64,000 nt of DNA from Chaetorhynchus papuensis (taxonomy: Eukaryota; Chordata; Aves; Passeriformes; Rhipiduridae): the NCBI GenBank assembly GCA_013396525.1, contig VWYX01000878.1:285864-349863 (forward strand). Reading direction: 5' to 3'. The notes beneath the pieces are model-generated. The model saw only the letters and a list, made by a program, of their open reading frames with translations, made no database searches and had not been told where the DNA came from. A program made the translations under genes and the position numbers. Every line of letters starts with the position of its first letter. The stretch's first letter is position 1. Positions 14,101 through 27,025 of this stretch are shown here, piece after piece.

Positions 14101-17100
14101 CTGCAACACCTGACACCTCATTATTTTACAGAAAGGGAAAACAGCTGCAAAGCTGTGTGAGGTAAACATAGAAATTTATAACATTTAGAAACTCTAAAAA
14201 AATATGGTTAAATTATACTACTTAGGCTACTTCTGGAGAGCAATGTTTCCCTGTTAATTCCTTTACTGACTGAAGGCAAAACCTGTAGGTGTTATGTCCA
14301 AAGACATAGATGGCACAAGAGAGAGAAATTCTTTGGAATGCCATTTATATCCCTTGCTTCTCTATCCTGATGAAATGAAGAATATGCAAATATGTCAAAA
14401 CTATTAAAAGCAGGCAGTTTATGAGTCCTGTATGTTTCCCGGTGAGAGAGAATGGAAGCTGCTTTCCAGTGCTGAGTATTTAGAAAGGGACACCGAAACA
14501 TTTTAACTGACAGTGAATTTTGAAACTTTAAGGTACCAGACAGGGGTATCACAATACAGGTTGCTGGGAACAAGCTAAAGCAGCTTTGTGCTGTGGTTTC
14601 GTTATAATTTTGTTCAGGGGCTGACTTTGTAATTTCTCTGCAGGATAACCTGCAACAGCCACAAGCTATACAAAATAATAATTCACCCAAGACACCTACA
14701 CAGAGAAGTTTAAAAAAAACCCAGTATGTGTGGAAATAAAAGGCCAAGGAGAAAAAGGTTATTGCACACACAAAGAACTACTGATTTCTGTTCCTCTGGG
14801 GAATGTAAGCAACATATATGTTACTCTCCTCACCTTGGTTAGCCAGAACCTCCCAAATACATGGACCTTCCCCTGTCCCTTCCATCAGCAGAGACCCACT
14901 GTCACACATTCATGCTTTTCAGGTACCAGATTATATTCCCTTCCCTGAGATTCTAAGTGTAAATCAGTGTGAATCCACTCTTCTCAAGCATGAACGTGAA
15001 CCAGCAGGCCACACCTATACTACACACTTGGAGCCATCCCCTAAATTCAGAAAAAAAAACCCTCTAAAAACCTGGGCTCAAAGAGTTTTTTTCACATAAT
15101 TGACACAAGACTCTTCAAGATTTCTTCTTCAAGAAATCCACCTATCTCAGAACTCAGCACAGACAGCAAAACAGACAACTGCTTTTTAGTTAAGTCCGCT
15201 GAAATTCAGAGAGGGAAAGAAAGTATTCACAAGCACTGAAATTATTATTCTTTTCCTCAACTCTATTCTATGTGACTTCCAAACCATTTTCCAATTAGCT
15301 GGTTAGTGTACACCATGACATTAGATGCTACAGAAATATTTAAATTTATTATATTAAATTTAATGAGAGCAATGGCAGAGTTGTTTAGCAACTTTGAAGA
15401 CTACCTTCACACCCAGTGACTCGTAGGACCTCAAACACTCCTACATTTATTTCATTTACTTTAATTGAACATTATGCCTTTTGCACTGCAAACAATTACA
15501 TTGTTGATTTTTTTAAACATCTGTCCCTTAGTTTCATATTTTCCCTAGCAATTTCAGTGGATAATCCTTGGTTTTCAACATATACAGCTCCCATATATGT
15601 TAGGAATGTGCTTCCTCAAACATCCTACAGCAGGAATGACTCCTATTTCCGTATTTACCACAAATGATTACATAGCAAAGATAACAAAGCCAGAGATAGC
15701 AGCACAGATTAAACAGAAAGCTATCAAAGTGACTTTAAAAGTCACCTTAACGTACAATGCCATTGCAAACTCACACAGAGTATTTTGAAACAACAGGACA
15801 ATGGCAATATAGGCTAAAAATAACACTAACAGGTACTGTTTTCACGAGTTCTAATGCACAACATGCCTCAGCACTCCCTTTTCCATTTTATTGTTGAACA
15901 AATTCAGGCACTGCAAATCTCATTGACAGCACCAGCATAGTGTTCCATGATACCCATCATCTGCTGCAGCTGGCATAGCCTCTTCTTACTTTTGGAGAGG
16001 CAGAACTATAAAACTAAGTCCTCGAAGCACAAGTCAACAGTATTAATTTTAACACATAAAACTGACATAGAAAGGTGCAACACTGACTAAAGATTAATTC
16101 AAGTGTTCAGTTCTGTCTCTGTAGACATGGAATTGGCATTACTGTAGGCACTAACACAACAATTTCATTTCTGCTCCATTCAGGGAACAAAAAAAACGCA
16201 AGGTGGAAAAGCACACTTGGTATCTGCCAGACAATGGACAGGTGAAGTGCAGAGTGTTGGAGCCATCTGTGGTGAAACACCTGCAGTGAGAAAGGAGCTC
16301 CTGCCTCAGGTGTTTTGCAGCAAGTGCCCAGGAAGCCCAAGGGCAGGTCCCAAACCAAGGGACAGTTTTTTATGACTCCCTGGCTCCCCATGAACACCAT
16401 ACCACCAAAGGGACTGATTTGTACCCCACAGCATAAATGACGTTACCAGTGATCCTACAACTGTGGCTGGACTGCTTTTGCTCCTAAAATCTTATGTTAG
16501 AAATAAACACTCATCTGATCAATAATAAGCCTAAGCAGTTCTAACTTCTACCCACGATTTAACTGTTATACACAGAGACTGCCGTGAGATGACAAGACAC
16601 CTCAGAGTTCTCAGGGGAAAAAAAATATAATTTAATCATTATCAGCAGTGTAATGAGAAAGGTTAATTAAAAAGAATTCAGTACGTCTTTTTTTTCATAC
16701 TGTTACATATCTTTAATCCCCAGGAGTTTGTGGAATGTCATAAACTTGCAGTTCAGGTACAGGTGGTCTCTGTGCAGGCCACAGTCATCTGAAATCTGTG
16801 CAACACCCATCTCTCTTCAGAGCACTTGGCAATGCAAATATTTGTTGCACCCACACACTATGGGAGAAGCTGCTCCCAAACTCTCAGCCAAACTCAGGAA
16901 CATTTAAGCTACATGAAACATCAAACTGATGTAATTTCCCTTTCTGGTACTTGTTTTTTTCCTGCTTCACCACGTCTCTTCCGCTTCCCTAGGCAGTCAG
17001 AAATGACAGATAAGGGAACGCAGAGAAACGGACTGTGAATGTAAAAAGAAATTTAATTGGTTCAAGACTCTCTACTGTCTTCAATTTTGTACAGTCATTT

Positions 17101-18702
17101 ACAGCTGTCTAAAGTGTGTGTAACACTGGCACCCAAGTGAGCGAGCAGCCAATTAAGATTTTGTACTCTTCCACAGTCATTCTGCACAGATGTAAACTAC
17201 TGGATACAGTGTGAGCGCAGCGACACACTGAGCGCTCTGGCTTGAAGGCCACATCACTCCACTGAGAAGGAAGCTGCTCTTCCCTGACAGGTCCTCAGAG
17301 CTCAGACCTGGAAGATGCTGAACCCTCAGACCCCAATCTAACAGAAGTCCTTAAGTGCTTACTTAACATTACAAACTCATGCATGTAAATACTTTCACAG
17401 TAAGGTATTGTGTAGGCGAGGAAGGCAAGGCCCCAAAACCAGGCAAGCTCAGCCCAACATCACTCAGTAAGTCCACTGTTTAGCCAAACATTCTATGTTT
17501 TGACCATAAAACTGGAAGCCTTTTAAACAATATCAGGCAAGCCAGCAAGAAGTTCTGTACTAATAAAACTAAAGTCAAGGTAAATTAAGAGTTATTTTAG
17601 AAGTTCAAATTGCCTGTGACACCTAATGCCTACATATATTTACAAACAAAATGCAGAACGTTTTCCTTAGGTCAGAGGCTGAAGTTGAACCCTGTCCATA
17701 ACCACTACCAACTGGATACCAGGCTGCAGCAAATTGAACGGTGAATGGTTTACTTTTTAAATAGAGGTATAAAACAGCTACATGCTTTCCTTCAAGCATC
17801 AGCACAAAGAGAGGGACTAGGATCGGCAGACAGAGGTTTAATTATCTGCCAGCCTTCAGAACTGGTCATTGTAAGAAGGGCTGGGCTGGGGAATGCAACT
17901 AATGTAGGAAACTGTAGAGAATGGCTGCAACAATACGGGCAGCTGCAGAGTTGGGGGTGGTCAGATAATATTACATTAGGTTTTAAATAATTAACCAAAA
18001 ATCATATATTTACAAATATCCACATTTTCATTTTCTTCTGGGCTATTTAACAACACATCCTATTGATTTTTTTTAGAAATCACATTAAATCATAAAAGAA
18101 CAGAATTCCTGTTTCTTTATTCAGCTACAGACTTTGATTATGTAAAATATTCTTAATACATTTTAAGAAATGAACAAAGCAGGAAAGCAATGTTTTTACT
18201 TAAGGAGTTTGCACCAACTAAAAATTTAAAAGAACTTGCATTGTTTAGAGGAAAGAAAGGCCTAGAGTCTACACATAAATTTAAGAAGTATGCATTAATA
18301 CTACAGTTCTCAAATTAATTGCATTAACTGTAACTGTCTGAACACAAAATACGCCTTTGCTAAGCAAACAATTCTTCTGTCATAATTTAATCTAATAAAT
18401 TCTTAAAGGGTACCAACAAGACCATCCACACAAACTGTCAGGCATAGGGCTTATTTGTTTGCCTCTCATGACAACACATCCCAAAATACAGAGCATATTT
18501 CAACTTGTTATTCTCCAAGTCGCCTGCCAAACTGCAGACAAATTGTAAACATGAAGAACATGTTAAGCCTATTCAAGCCCACCAACAACAAAAAAAAAAT
18601 CGTCTTTCACAGTAAACTCTGCTATAATTTCCTGATGTAGGTCAAAACTCAGCAGGAAATCACATTGTCTATTTTTATCCCAGTTCACTGGAAATACTTT
18701 AC
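8163..18702 (-). other. RFTN1: RFTN1 intron 3
   Basis: This intron of about 10.5 kb lies between the exon 3 donor and exon 4 acceptor. It is AT-rich, with a 20-base poly-T at 9959-9978. Slightly richer patches occur around 8270-8530, 9060-9440, 12060-12300 and 16200-16400, where short open frames appear on both strands without recognisable protein similarity. The longest, 159 codons on the minus strand at 14292-14771, has low-complexity Cys/Phe-rich composition and no domain I recognise. No young CR1 or LTR element is visible. Confidence 0.8.
9959..9978. repeat. Poly-T tract (20 nt)
   Basis: An uninterrupted run of 20 T lies in intron 3. On the gene's sense strand it is poly-A, so it may be the tail of an old retroposed fragment, but no body is recognisable beside it. 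Confidence 0.85.
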
Positions 18703-18889
18703 CTTTCTGTTTTCTTGATAAGCACAGCCCTGAAGATTTGTTCCTGGGGAGTTTTCTCTTTTTCATCAGTTGGTTGCACAAAAGGGTGGACAGCAGCCAA
18801 GACAAAGCCCTGCTGGTACAATTCTTGCAGCTGAGCTGGAAGATCACACAAGGAGGAGAGCTTGATTGCAGATGATCCTGGCAGCTCAG
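18703..18889 (-). CDS. RFTN1: RFTN1 coding exon 3
   Basis: This 187-nt exon follows a TTTGTTTCCAG acceptor. The last base of exon 2 plus the first two bases here make an ACT (Thr) codon, then comes ELPGSSAIKLSSLCDLPAQL. The exon continues through QELYQQGF, HPFVQPTDEKEKTP, QIFRAVLIKK and TER. The reading ends on AG of a split Arg codon before a GTAAAG donor. It matches the conserved raftlin block with LPGSS, DLPAQL, LYQQGF, HPFVQP and IFRA.LIKKT. The region spans about residues 49-111. An alternative acceptor at the next AG would shift the frame, so the first AG is chosen. The listed methionine-started frame here begins inside the intron and is not the real boundary. Confidence 0.96.
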
Positions 18890-20847
18890 CTGGAAACAAA
18901 AAGAAATTGGTCAATAATCCGACACTGGACTATCATGTGTTTTAAAATCCAGGCTCTTCAGAGTCAAGAAAGATTCACACTGATCTACAATATCGACACC
19001 ACAACTGACCTTTCCTGAGACCCATTTTGTATTTCAGATTTTAAGCAGGCAGTCCTTCTTGGCGAAGGACTTGTATTACACAAGAGACTGGTGCAATTAA
19101 ACAAGAAGTCAGATGCATTAAAATGCCAAATTCACTACACAGTCTGGCAGAGAGAAAGTGAAGAATTTAATAAAAACAAGGCAGTTGGTCAAAAGATATT
19201 CTAGGTTTTAGTAGTCGCCATAGTAATGCAAATAGAGAAGAGTGAGCCATGAGTCAAAAACACAAAACAAGAGAAAAGAGACAGTCAATGAAGGCAGAAC
19301 ATGTCAAATTCAAAAGCTATAAAAAGAAGCATCCATCTACATAAAATCAGAATAAAAGATCACTGATGCAAAATGCTGATGAGACCAAGTATCTGCCAAT
19401 ATGTCTGAAGAGAATTTTGTAGGTGTATTGGTAATAGGAATGCTGAGTGATGCATGCCTATAGAGATGAGAAGCCTTTTTAAATAAACACTAAATCTTAT
19501 ACCTCGGGGTTTAAGCAAACCTATACATATTAGAGATGAGGATGAGACACAGTATATGAAAATAATCCTTCCCCAATCTGCTTGCTGTAGGGTTTCATGC
19601 CTTCCTGTCAAGTATTTGTTGCTGACTCCTGTCACACACTTGACGTACACATGGATATTTCAGTCAGTACAGCAATTGCCCCTATTTCTCTGGAGTCTTG
19701 TGGGATTCAAAAAAAAATCCCATAGATCACCTAAAACAATCTTCTATTCTCTTTCTCTCTAAGTCAGTAATTCCTCATAGACTTTTTAAATTTTATGGGA
19801 AATGACATCTCTCTTTCCTGACCTTTGCCTCTTTATTTCCATCCCACTTGGAGGATATTTATTATTTTATCTAAACCACACCAGGGCATACAGGGCGGTG
19901 AGGTGCTGGATGTTCTTCCCTCCCACTGAAAACAAGAGGGAAGGGATGCAGCAAGAAACACAACAGAGGTTCCAAGCACCTTACAAGCCTTTGCTAAAAA
20001 AAAAAAGCACTGGAGAATAGTTTGTATGAAAGAAGCCAGCAATGCAAAATAAGATTTCATTGTACTGCTTTTTTCATCAAACCGTATGGCTACCCTTTAT
20101 GAATAATTTAAGGAGTTATCAAAAACCTAATAAATATTCAAGCCAAATAATACAGAGGAATAATTTAAATAGTAATAGGATAGATGTGCTTGGTATGTCT
20201 TTTTCTTCATATAAGACCACATTCCAGAAGGGAATAATGGAACTTTTTTGACCAGGAGTTTAAGATGTAGAATTTTTTATTATTTTTACAAACAAAATGA
20301 GATCCAAGCAACGTGCACATTGACAAAGAATAAGGCTCTACGTTTTACAACAGCATACAAATCACTTCAGAATCATAAAAAAAGATGGCACAATGAATAA
20401 TGCATAATAAATAATAAACCAAACAGTTAGTTACTGGAGCCTACTGGGGATCAAAGTAGGGAAACCCTGATTTTACAATTCCATTTCTCCTCTTGTGGCT
20501 CAGAGACCCCAAATATTTTTTACTACACTGCAAATAATTTATTTCTAAATGAGGGGTTTACTTGTATACAATGGAATGACTAAACACTACTCAATACTGT
20601 TAATTATGGTCATGGTGCTCCAATTTTTAACCATCATCAATGAAAACTGATGCTTGCCTGGCATATGTATGTAGTATCAGCAGTCTTCTCAGGATAGCTT
20701 GAGTAAGATTAGTAAATCTGGTCATTGACATGGGAGACTGACTGCTTCCTCCTAAAAGCTAAACATGAGGAGAAAGTGTGAAAATGCATGTAATTGGAGC
20801 CTTGGGATGTAACTTGATTAGAAAAGAAACGTAATAGAAAACAGAGA

Positions 20848-21340
20848 TGGGTGGGATCATCCAGCTAGTTCATCCTACTACCTAGAGGCAGGATCAGTTC
20901 TAGTTTAGTTATTTCTCGGTTCTTCTCATCTATTTTTAAAAACCTTTAGTAATGGAAATTCCACAAACCCCGTAAGTCATTTTTCAGCACTTCTCTATTC
21001 TTCCTATTCAAAACCCTTTCCTAGCACGTGGCCTAAATTTCCCTCTCTTAAACTCAAGATTGCTACTTCCCCACTAGAGTATTTCTTTTCTGCAACAGCC
21101 TTTTATAATTCCTAATGCCATTCACGCCTTAATCTTACTTTCTTTACACTGTATAAACTCAGTCCTTTCAATGTTCCTGCTCTCATGTCTTCTGTATTTC
21201 TAAGAAACTTTTGATGTTCTCTCCTGATTCTCTTCAACTGGTCCACATTTTTCAAGTATAGTACCTCAGTTTCACCACAGTGATCCAGCACAAGCCTCAT
21301 CACTGCTTGGCAGAATGGAAAACTCTTTAACACTTACTAC
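20848..21340 (-). mobile_element. Ancient CR1/L3-like LINE relic, 3' part
   Basis: Read on the plus strand this is the reverse complement of a CR1-clade 3' region. It starts with a GATCATCCAGCTAGTTCATC-type 3' end. Then come the landmarks GGCAGGATCA, AATGGAAATTCCACAA, CTGCAACAGCCTTTTAT, CTGGTCCACATTTTTC and a stretch equivalent to the tail of the reverse-transcriptase region, in the same order as amniote CR1 consensus sequences as I recall them. Divergence is high and the frame is broken, although the minus frame at 21112-21333 still carries residual QLKRIRREHQKFL-like sequence. It is an old, inactive copy. Confidence 0.7.
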
Positions 21341-21659
21341 ATCCTATGTCAGTTTACATCACCTGGGGAAAAAAAAAAACAAAGGAAATTCTTCTCCCTA
21401 CAACTAACAGTGGCCAATTTTGCTGTTCTTAGTGACTTTTAGGGCTTTTCTTGTCAGTTTTCAAGGGCCATTCTGGATTCTGACTTTCACAGTATAAACA
21501 GCACTTCTCAGATTGGCAAACTGTAATAAACATACTCAATTGTGGGAATAGTTAATGAAAGTGATGAATTTTAACAGACTCTGAGCACAACAATTTTAAG
21601 CCTTACCGTTAATACATCGTTTTGGTTTGATGCTGAACTATTGCTAATTTCTCCTCAGA

Positions 21660-22120
21660 CTAGAGCTCCTTCACAGCAAAAAGACAGTTCCTGTTACACA
21701 ACTGATGCCCACAAGGTCTTAGAGTTTTCTGGACCTACAGACCTGTGCTGTGTGTTCTTGTAACTCTCCAAGTGGTTTGAGTTATGCAGATTCCTCCTGA
21801 GAAATCCCTGCTCCATATCATCCTCTGGCTATTTTATAACTCATTTTTTCCAGTATCTTTCTGGGCATTAAGCTGGGCTAACAATCTCACAGTTCTCCTT
21901 AAATGTAGGTTAAAAAAGGACATCACACTTTGCTACAGAGTTGTATTCATTTTTCAACAGTCTTCAACCTTAATCGGTAAGATTTCAGTTATTTCTTCAG
22001 CTAATTCCTCTACGGTGCATACCTGTAAGTTTGACCTACTTGAAAACATCTAATTTATTAGACCAGTTGTCAATCTAGTCTTTCCTTACTTTACCTTAGA
22101 AAAATGCTAACGTTTTTAGA
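21660..22120 (-). mobile_element. Probable upstream part of the same ancient CR1/L3-like relic
   Basis: The plus-strand text contains stretches resembling the antisense of amniote CR1/L3 elements, notably TTCTTCAGCTAATTCCTCTA and GACCTACTTGAAAACATCTA followed by a TCTTTCCTTA stretch. The order and orientation agree with the relic at 20848-21340, so both may be one element with decayed DNA between them. Recognition is from remembered consensus only. Confidence 0.45.
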
Positions 22121-23969
22121 AAACCTTACCAAATTTCCAGTAAAATACATTAAAATGCTCGGTCTAGTTGTTAAAGAGAATTCTAACTGTGCCATTTTGG
22201 AAGCAAAAGGAAGACCAACTTGTATACAACAGGGACTTGTGTGAGGTAAAAGAGCAAATGAAAAACCAAATAAAAGCTTGTGTAACACCAGTGTTTATAA
22301 GCCTTTATTTTGCCAAAAGATAATGCTGACTTTTTTTATCAGCTTCCTTGTTGCTCTTGAATTGCAGTTAGCCTCAAGTTTTAGATTCTGGTCCATATTC
22401 TGCATTTATTGTTTCATTTCCCAATGTGACCTTGAAAGATTTCTTTATTTATCATCTAGATGAGTGTGTAAGAAACTTGCAAATTAAAGAAGCCACGTTT
22501 TTCAATTTGGTTAAAGCTGAAGGTGGAAACAGTAGTGCTTGCTGCTTTTGGAATGGATCACCAGACAAATTAAGTTTGTTGCCTGAGTGATAATTGAAGC
22601 TGAAAACACTTCCAGCAGTGTTCAGATACATACAAAAAACTACAACTTAACAGACCCTTCAAATGGAAAGGAAGTTTGTGTTACACGACTGATATCTGTA
22701 AGGTGACTTTCCTGGGTCTAGGGACTTGTGCATTCTTTCCTGCTAATGGGAAAAACCTGACCAAATATTCACACTTACCCTCCTCTTACCACAGAGAAAT
22801 CAATAAGAGGAGTGAATTTCCATAAAAATCTACAGGTTGCCATGTATATTTGAAAGTGGTTACTTCTGTATCTCCAAAAAGCAATTTATGGGAAAAAGAG
22901 AAAGGAGGGACTGTCAACCACAGGGATCCTTAGGGACTGAGAAACACAACTGGGGAGATAGATACTGAAGAGAACTTGTCCCTCCTGTGTTAAGGAGCTC
23001 CTCTTTCTCTCCCAGTGGATCATCCAGGGCTTCTAGAGAACAAACAGCCACTGACTAGCTTCAAACTGAAGCATCTCCTGTGACCTCTGTCAAATGTGCT
23101 ATGGTCCATGCTAATGAGGCAAATGTCTCCTGATCAAATATTAAGAGAGAAGACAGTAACAGCAACTGTCTATAAAAAATAGTCTGATTTTTGTATATTA
23201 AACCAATAGATTTGGGTACCTTTGAGATGCTGTAAACCAACACTCTGAAGTAAGAAAGGTATACTGTGCCTTATAAAATAATCCCTGGTTTCACCACCTA
23301 TTAGCCCATTCTTAATGACACCCATCATCAAGTCCAGTACATCTTTATATAATATATATACTCAATGGAATTATATGATTTTAACTCTATTCTATTTGAT
23401 AAAAAGCAGCTTCCTCTTCTTGACAGTTAAACATTTAAGACAAAGATAAAATGAACTTTATTATTTTTTAATTTCCTATTAAATGAATGATAGCTATGCC
23501 CAAGAAAAGCTGAAATGTTAAATGCCAAAATGGCATTTATTTAATTTCTCTTTCCTGAAATGGTTAAATCTGGGGTCAAATTTGGGTCTCAGTTTCTTGG
23601 CACCTATCCTTAATACCGTATTTAAAAGAGCAAGCATACAGTTCTACTTTAAATTTCTATTATCCTGTGTATCTACTACCCAGTAAGATTTGCTTACTTT
23701 GCTTACTCAAACAAAACAAATTAAGTGTTGGGATTTTTTGGTCTTCATTTTTCAACATGTTTTTCTGATTAAGCTTTTAGGCTCTTATTCCAGTCACAGC
23801 TGTTAGAGGCGGATGGAGCCCTTAATGACAGTTCACATTACAGATGAAAATGTTCCACAAAAATAATGGGGACTCCTTTTAACTATTCCTTGTTCCCTTT
23901 TAAGGTTTTCATGTTTATCTGCATTTTAAATGTTCCGCAATTTATTACAGAACATTAAATACGCCTTTT

Positions 23970-24041
23970 TCATAGAACCACAGAACAGTTTGGGTTGGAA
24001 GGGACTTGAAAGATCATCTAGCTCCAGTCCCCCTGCCTTTG
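23970..24041 (-). mobile_element. Short CR1 3'-end fragment
   Basis: About 70 bases match the antisense of the avian CR1 3' end: a CATAGAACCACAGAACAGTT start, TTGGGTTGGAAGGGAC, then AGATCATCTAGCTCCA and a C-rich end. It is a severely 5'-truncated insertion, separated by about 200 bases of unrelated DNA from the longer CR1 at 24247. Confidence 0.8.
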
Positions 24042-24246
24042 CATTAAAACAACCAAAGTTCAATATGGTGTGTATGTAGACTGTACACATTCTCTGCCAT
24101 ACCAAGTACGGAAGAAAACACTTTGCCCAAGGTGTGACACATCCTGGGGTCTGAAACAAAGGCAGACTGGCAAACTCAACAGACCCACACTATCAAGTGA
24201 TGTAGCAACTCAGTTACCTGGTAGCTGCATGCATATTACTCCTATT

Positions 24247-24838
24247 TCATAAAATCACAGAATGGTTTGGGTTGAAGTCTCTTTCAAGATCATCTGTTCC
24301 AATTCCCACTGCAACGCCCATGGACCTCTTCAACTAGATCAGGTTATTCAGAGTCCCATCCAACCTGACCCTGAATGTTTCCAGGGATGGGGCATCCACC
24401 ACCTCTCTGGGAAACCTGTTCCAGTGTTTCACCATCTTCATTGTAAAAAAAAAGTCTTCCTTATGTCCAATATAAATCTCTCCTTGTAGCTTAAAACCAT
24501 CACTCCTTGTCCTACTGCAACACACCCTACTAAAATGTTTGTATCCACCTTTCTTATAAGCTTCCTTTAAGTACTGAAAGACTGCAATAATGTCACTCTG
24601 GGGCCTTCTCTTCTCCAGGCTGAACAAGCCCTACTCTCTCAGTCTTTCCTCATAGGAGAGGTGCTCCAGCCCTGTGATCAGCTTTGAGGATCTCATCTGG
24701 ACCTGCTCCAACAGGTCCATGTCTTTCTTGTGCTGGGGCCCCTGAGCTGGATGCAGCACAGCAGCTGGGGTCTCACTAGAGCAGAGGGGAAGAATCCCCT
24801 CCCCTGACCTGCCGGCCACTCTGCTTTGGATGCTTTGA
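24247..24838 (-). mobile_element. CR1 LINE, 5'-truncated, with broken ORF2 C-terminus
   Basis: The plus strand shows the antisense of a CR1 3' region in order: AAAATCACAGAATGGTTTGG, GGGATGGGGCATCCACCACC, a CTGTTCCAGTG stretch, CTTCTCTTCTCCAGGCTGAA, CATAGGAGAGGTGCTCCAGC and GGGGTCTCACTAGAGCAGAG. The minus strand still encodes CR1 reverse-transcriptase C-terminal pieces, for example FSLEKRRPQSD, KHWNRFPREVVDAPSLETF and EHLSYEERLRE, split between two frames (24334-24627 and 24631-24819). It is inactive and lies in the same orientation as RFTN1. Its sequence is clearly more diverged than the copies at 44.4 and 59.0 kb. Confidence 0.93.
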
Positions 24839-26982
24839 CCACCTCATGGAAAACGGCATCAGCTCGCTCTGTTGCACCTCAAGCATCCCACCAAGGTGGT
24901 CGCAGTTGCACATCCGCTGGTAGGAAGCCAAACAGCAGCAACGAATGCAGACAATAATGGGGGAAGATGGTGTATCACACAGCAGGAGTGGGGGTGTACG
25001 GGGGAAGTGTGTGTGTGCAGACACAGAAACCGGGCTCAAGTCCAGAAAATTTCCCATGTTTTCGCACAGGGCTCTTCCCGAGCACGTTTATGACTGTTTA
25101 TAACAGCCCTGATCATTTTGTAGAATTGCAAGGCAAGCACACTTCCTCTATTTAGTATGAGGATTGCTGTTTCTTAATTTAATATTAATTTCTTTCCAGC
25201 AACTTTAATCTAATTTAAAGAAATCAAATCTACAGCACACTAATTTCTAGAAGAGCAAAACATTGTCTTTTTATTAGGACCAGCCAAAGAAATTTAACTA
25301 AAAAGTTTACCATGGGAAGATGCAGTTTCACCCACATTAAAACATTTTGTAGGAATATGTCAACTGCAGCAAAGTTTTTAATTTGGATAATGTTCAGAAA
25401 TAAAAGTAATGTATTCATGTGGTTAAACAAGCACATTTTTTTCCGTGTTTCTATGAATTTCCACTCCACTTGAAATTCTGGAATTACCTGTATTACTGGA
25501 ATTGTGATTTCCTGTTGGAAGGCAGAACTGCAGTGACAGAAGGTGCACAGTCACAACAATTAGGATACACAAACAATCCAGTGCCATTAGGAGCATCTAG
25601 TATGGGTGAGCTGAACACTGACTGCTAAATGAAGGACCCTTTTTTGGTTTGCCAGAATTCCTGGGTTTCTCTCTGCAGGCCCTGATGGCTGAGCAGTACC
25701 ACAGCCCCTCTCAGAGAGCTGGGGGAATATCAGAATCGAAGTGGAAGAACGTGCAGGGTAGCAACCTATTGAAAAGCGTTGGCTTTTCTCTTATAATGCA
25801 GGACAGACTGGAAAAGATCCCCTCTCTGTACTATAAATAAGAAAGTTTTAAGGCATTTTTTCACTGACTTATTTAGCAGTTAGTTTGAAACAGCTGAAGG
25901 AATCCAGATCATCAACCTTTCCAACTATTCAGGCTTGTTAAGGCCAATTTGTTACTCTGGAGAGAAGACAGCAAACTGTTACTTGAATATTCTCAAAACA
26001 CTTATAGACTGATCCGGAGAGAAGGTTATTTCCATTCAGTGTCAACCTCACACAAAAAAAATATTACGCCATCTATTGCAAATTTTTCATTCTTTGTTAC
26101 AAACACTAAGGTACTCTCTTTCATGCAGCACAAATTGGTTTTGGGCCAGAACAATGCAATCATGCTACTCTCACTTAACTATAATTATTCTTTCCTTATT
26201 CAACCACAAATAGTTTCTTGTCACTGATGACAACACAAAGCTATCAGAGAATCAGAGTACTTGTAATGAAAATAAAGGCAAACCTACTAATGACGTAACT
26301 TAAAGAACATAAAGCAGTAAATACATTCCTAGCCAAGTCCCGTGATGAGTTTCAAATAATTGTTTCTGAACTAAAACCTACCAAACGAATTCTAAAGCAG
26401 TATAACTAACCTAGTAGAAAATATACGGTACTTGTGACACTATCACATGGTTTGAATTACCTGAAACACACCAATGATAGAATTCAATGAGCTAATGGCT
26501 CAAGCTTTTGGAGTAACAACTATACAAGCTGTACTACAGTCTGTTTTCTTTTTGAACAGAGCGTGAGCTTCCGTAAGGTGTACACAGAGGTTCCTTAATT
26601 TCATAGAAAGGATGGATAGTCTTGGTCCACTACTCTTCAAACTGTCAACAGAGGCAAGATACTGGATGTTGATATAACACCTGGATTTTTCAGCTATGCT
26701 AAATGACATTCTTGGTGGTTTTTCTTTCAATCTTCAAGACAAATACAATAAAAGTCTCCATAAAAAACAGTAGGGATGAATATGCAAGAGCAATCAGTAC
26801 TTCATAAATGAAGGTGTCTGTTCAATAAGCCCCTAGTGTTTACTTTCAGTGAAAATGTAATAATGGAAATTAAAGATATTCAAAAGCAAAGCACTGTATC
26901 TTAATGTGGTAGAGGGGAGAAAATCCACAGAAAGACTATGAAACTGCATATATACCTTTTGAAAGCATGTAAGTACATAGAA

Positions 26983-27025
26983 ATGTACATATACACGTAT
27001 GTAGGCACACACATATACACCAACA
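26983..27025. repeat. Impure (CA/TA)n microsatellite
   Basis: Alternating CA, TA and GT dinucleotides such as ACATATACACGTATG and CACACACATATACACC form a short impure microsatellite. A nine-base T run follows nearby. Confidence 0.6.

Noticed and set aside
14292..14771. 159-codon minus-strand frame in intron 3
   Set aside because: No recognisable domain, Cys/Phe-rich composition and no splice continuity with RFTN1. The RFTN1 exons on both sides join without it.
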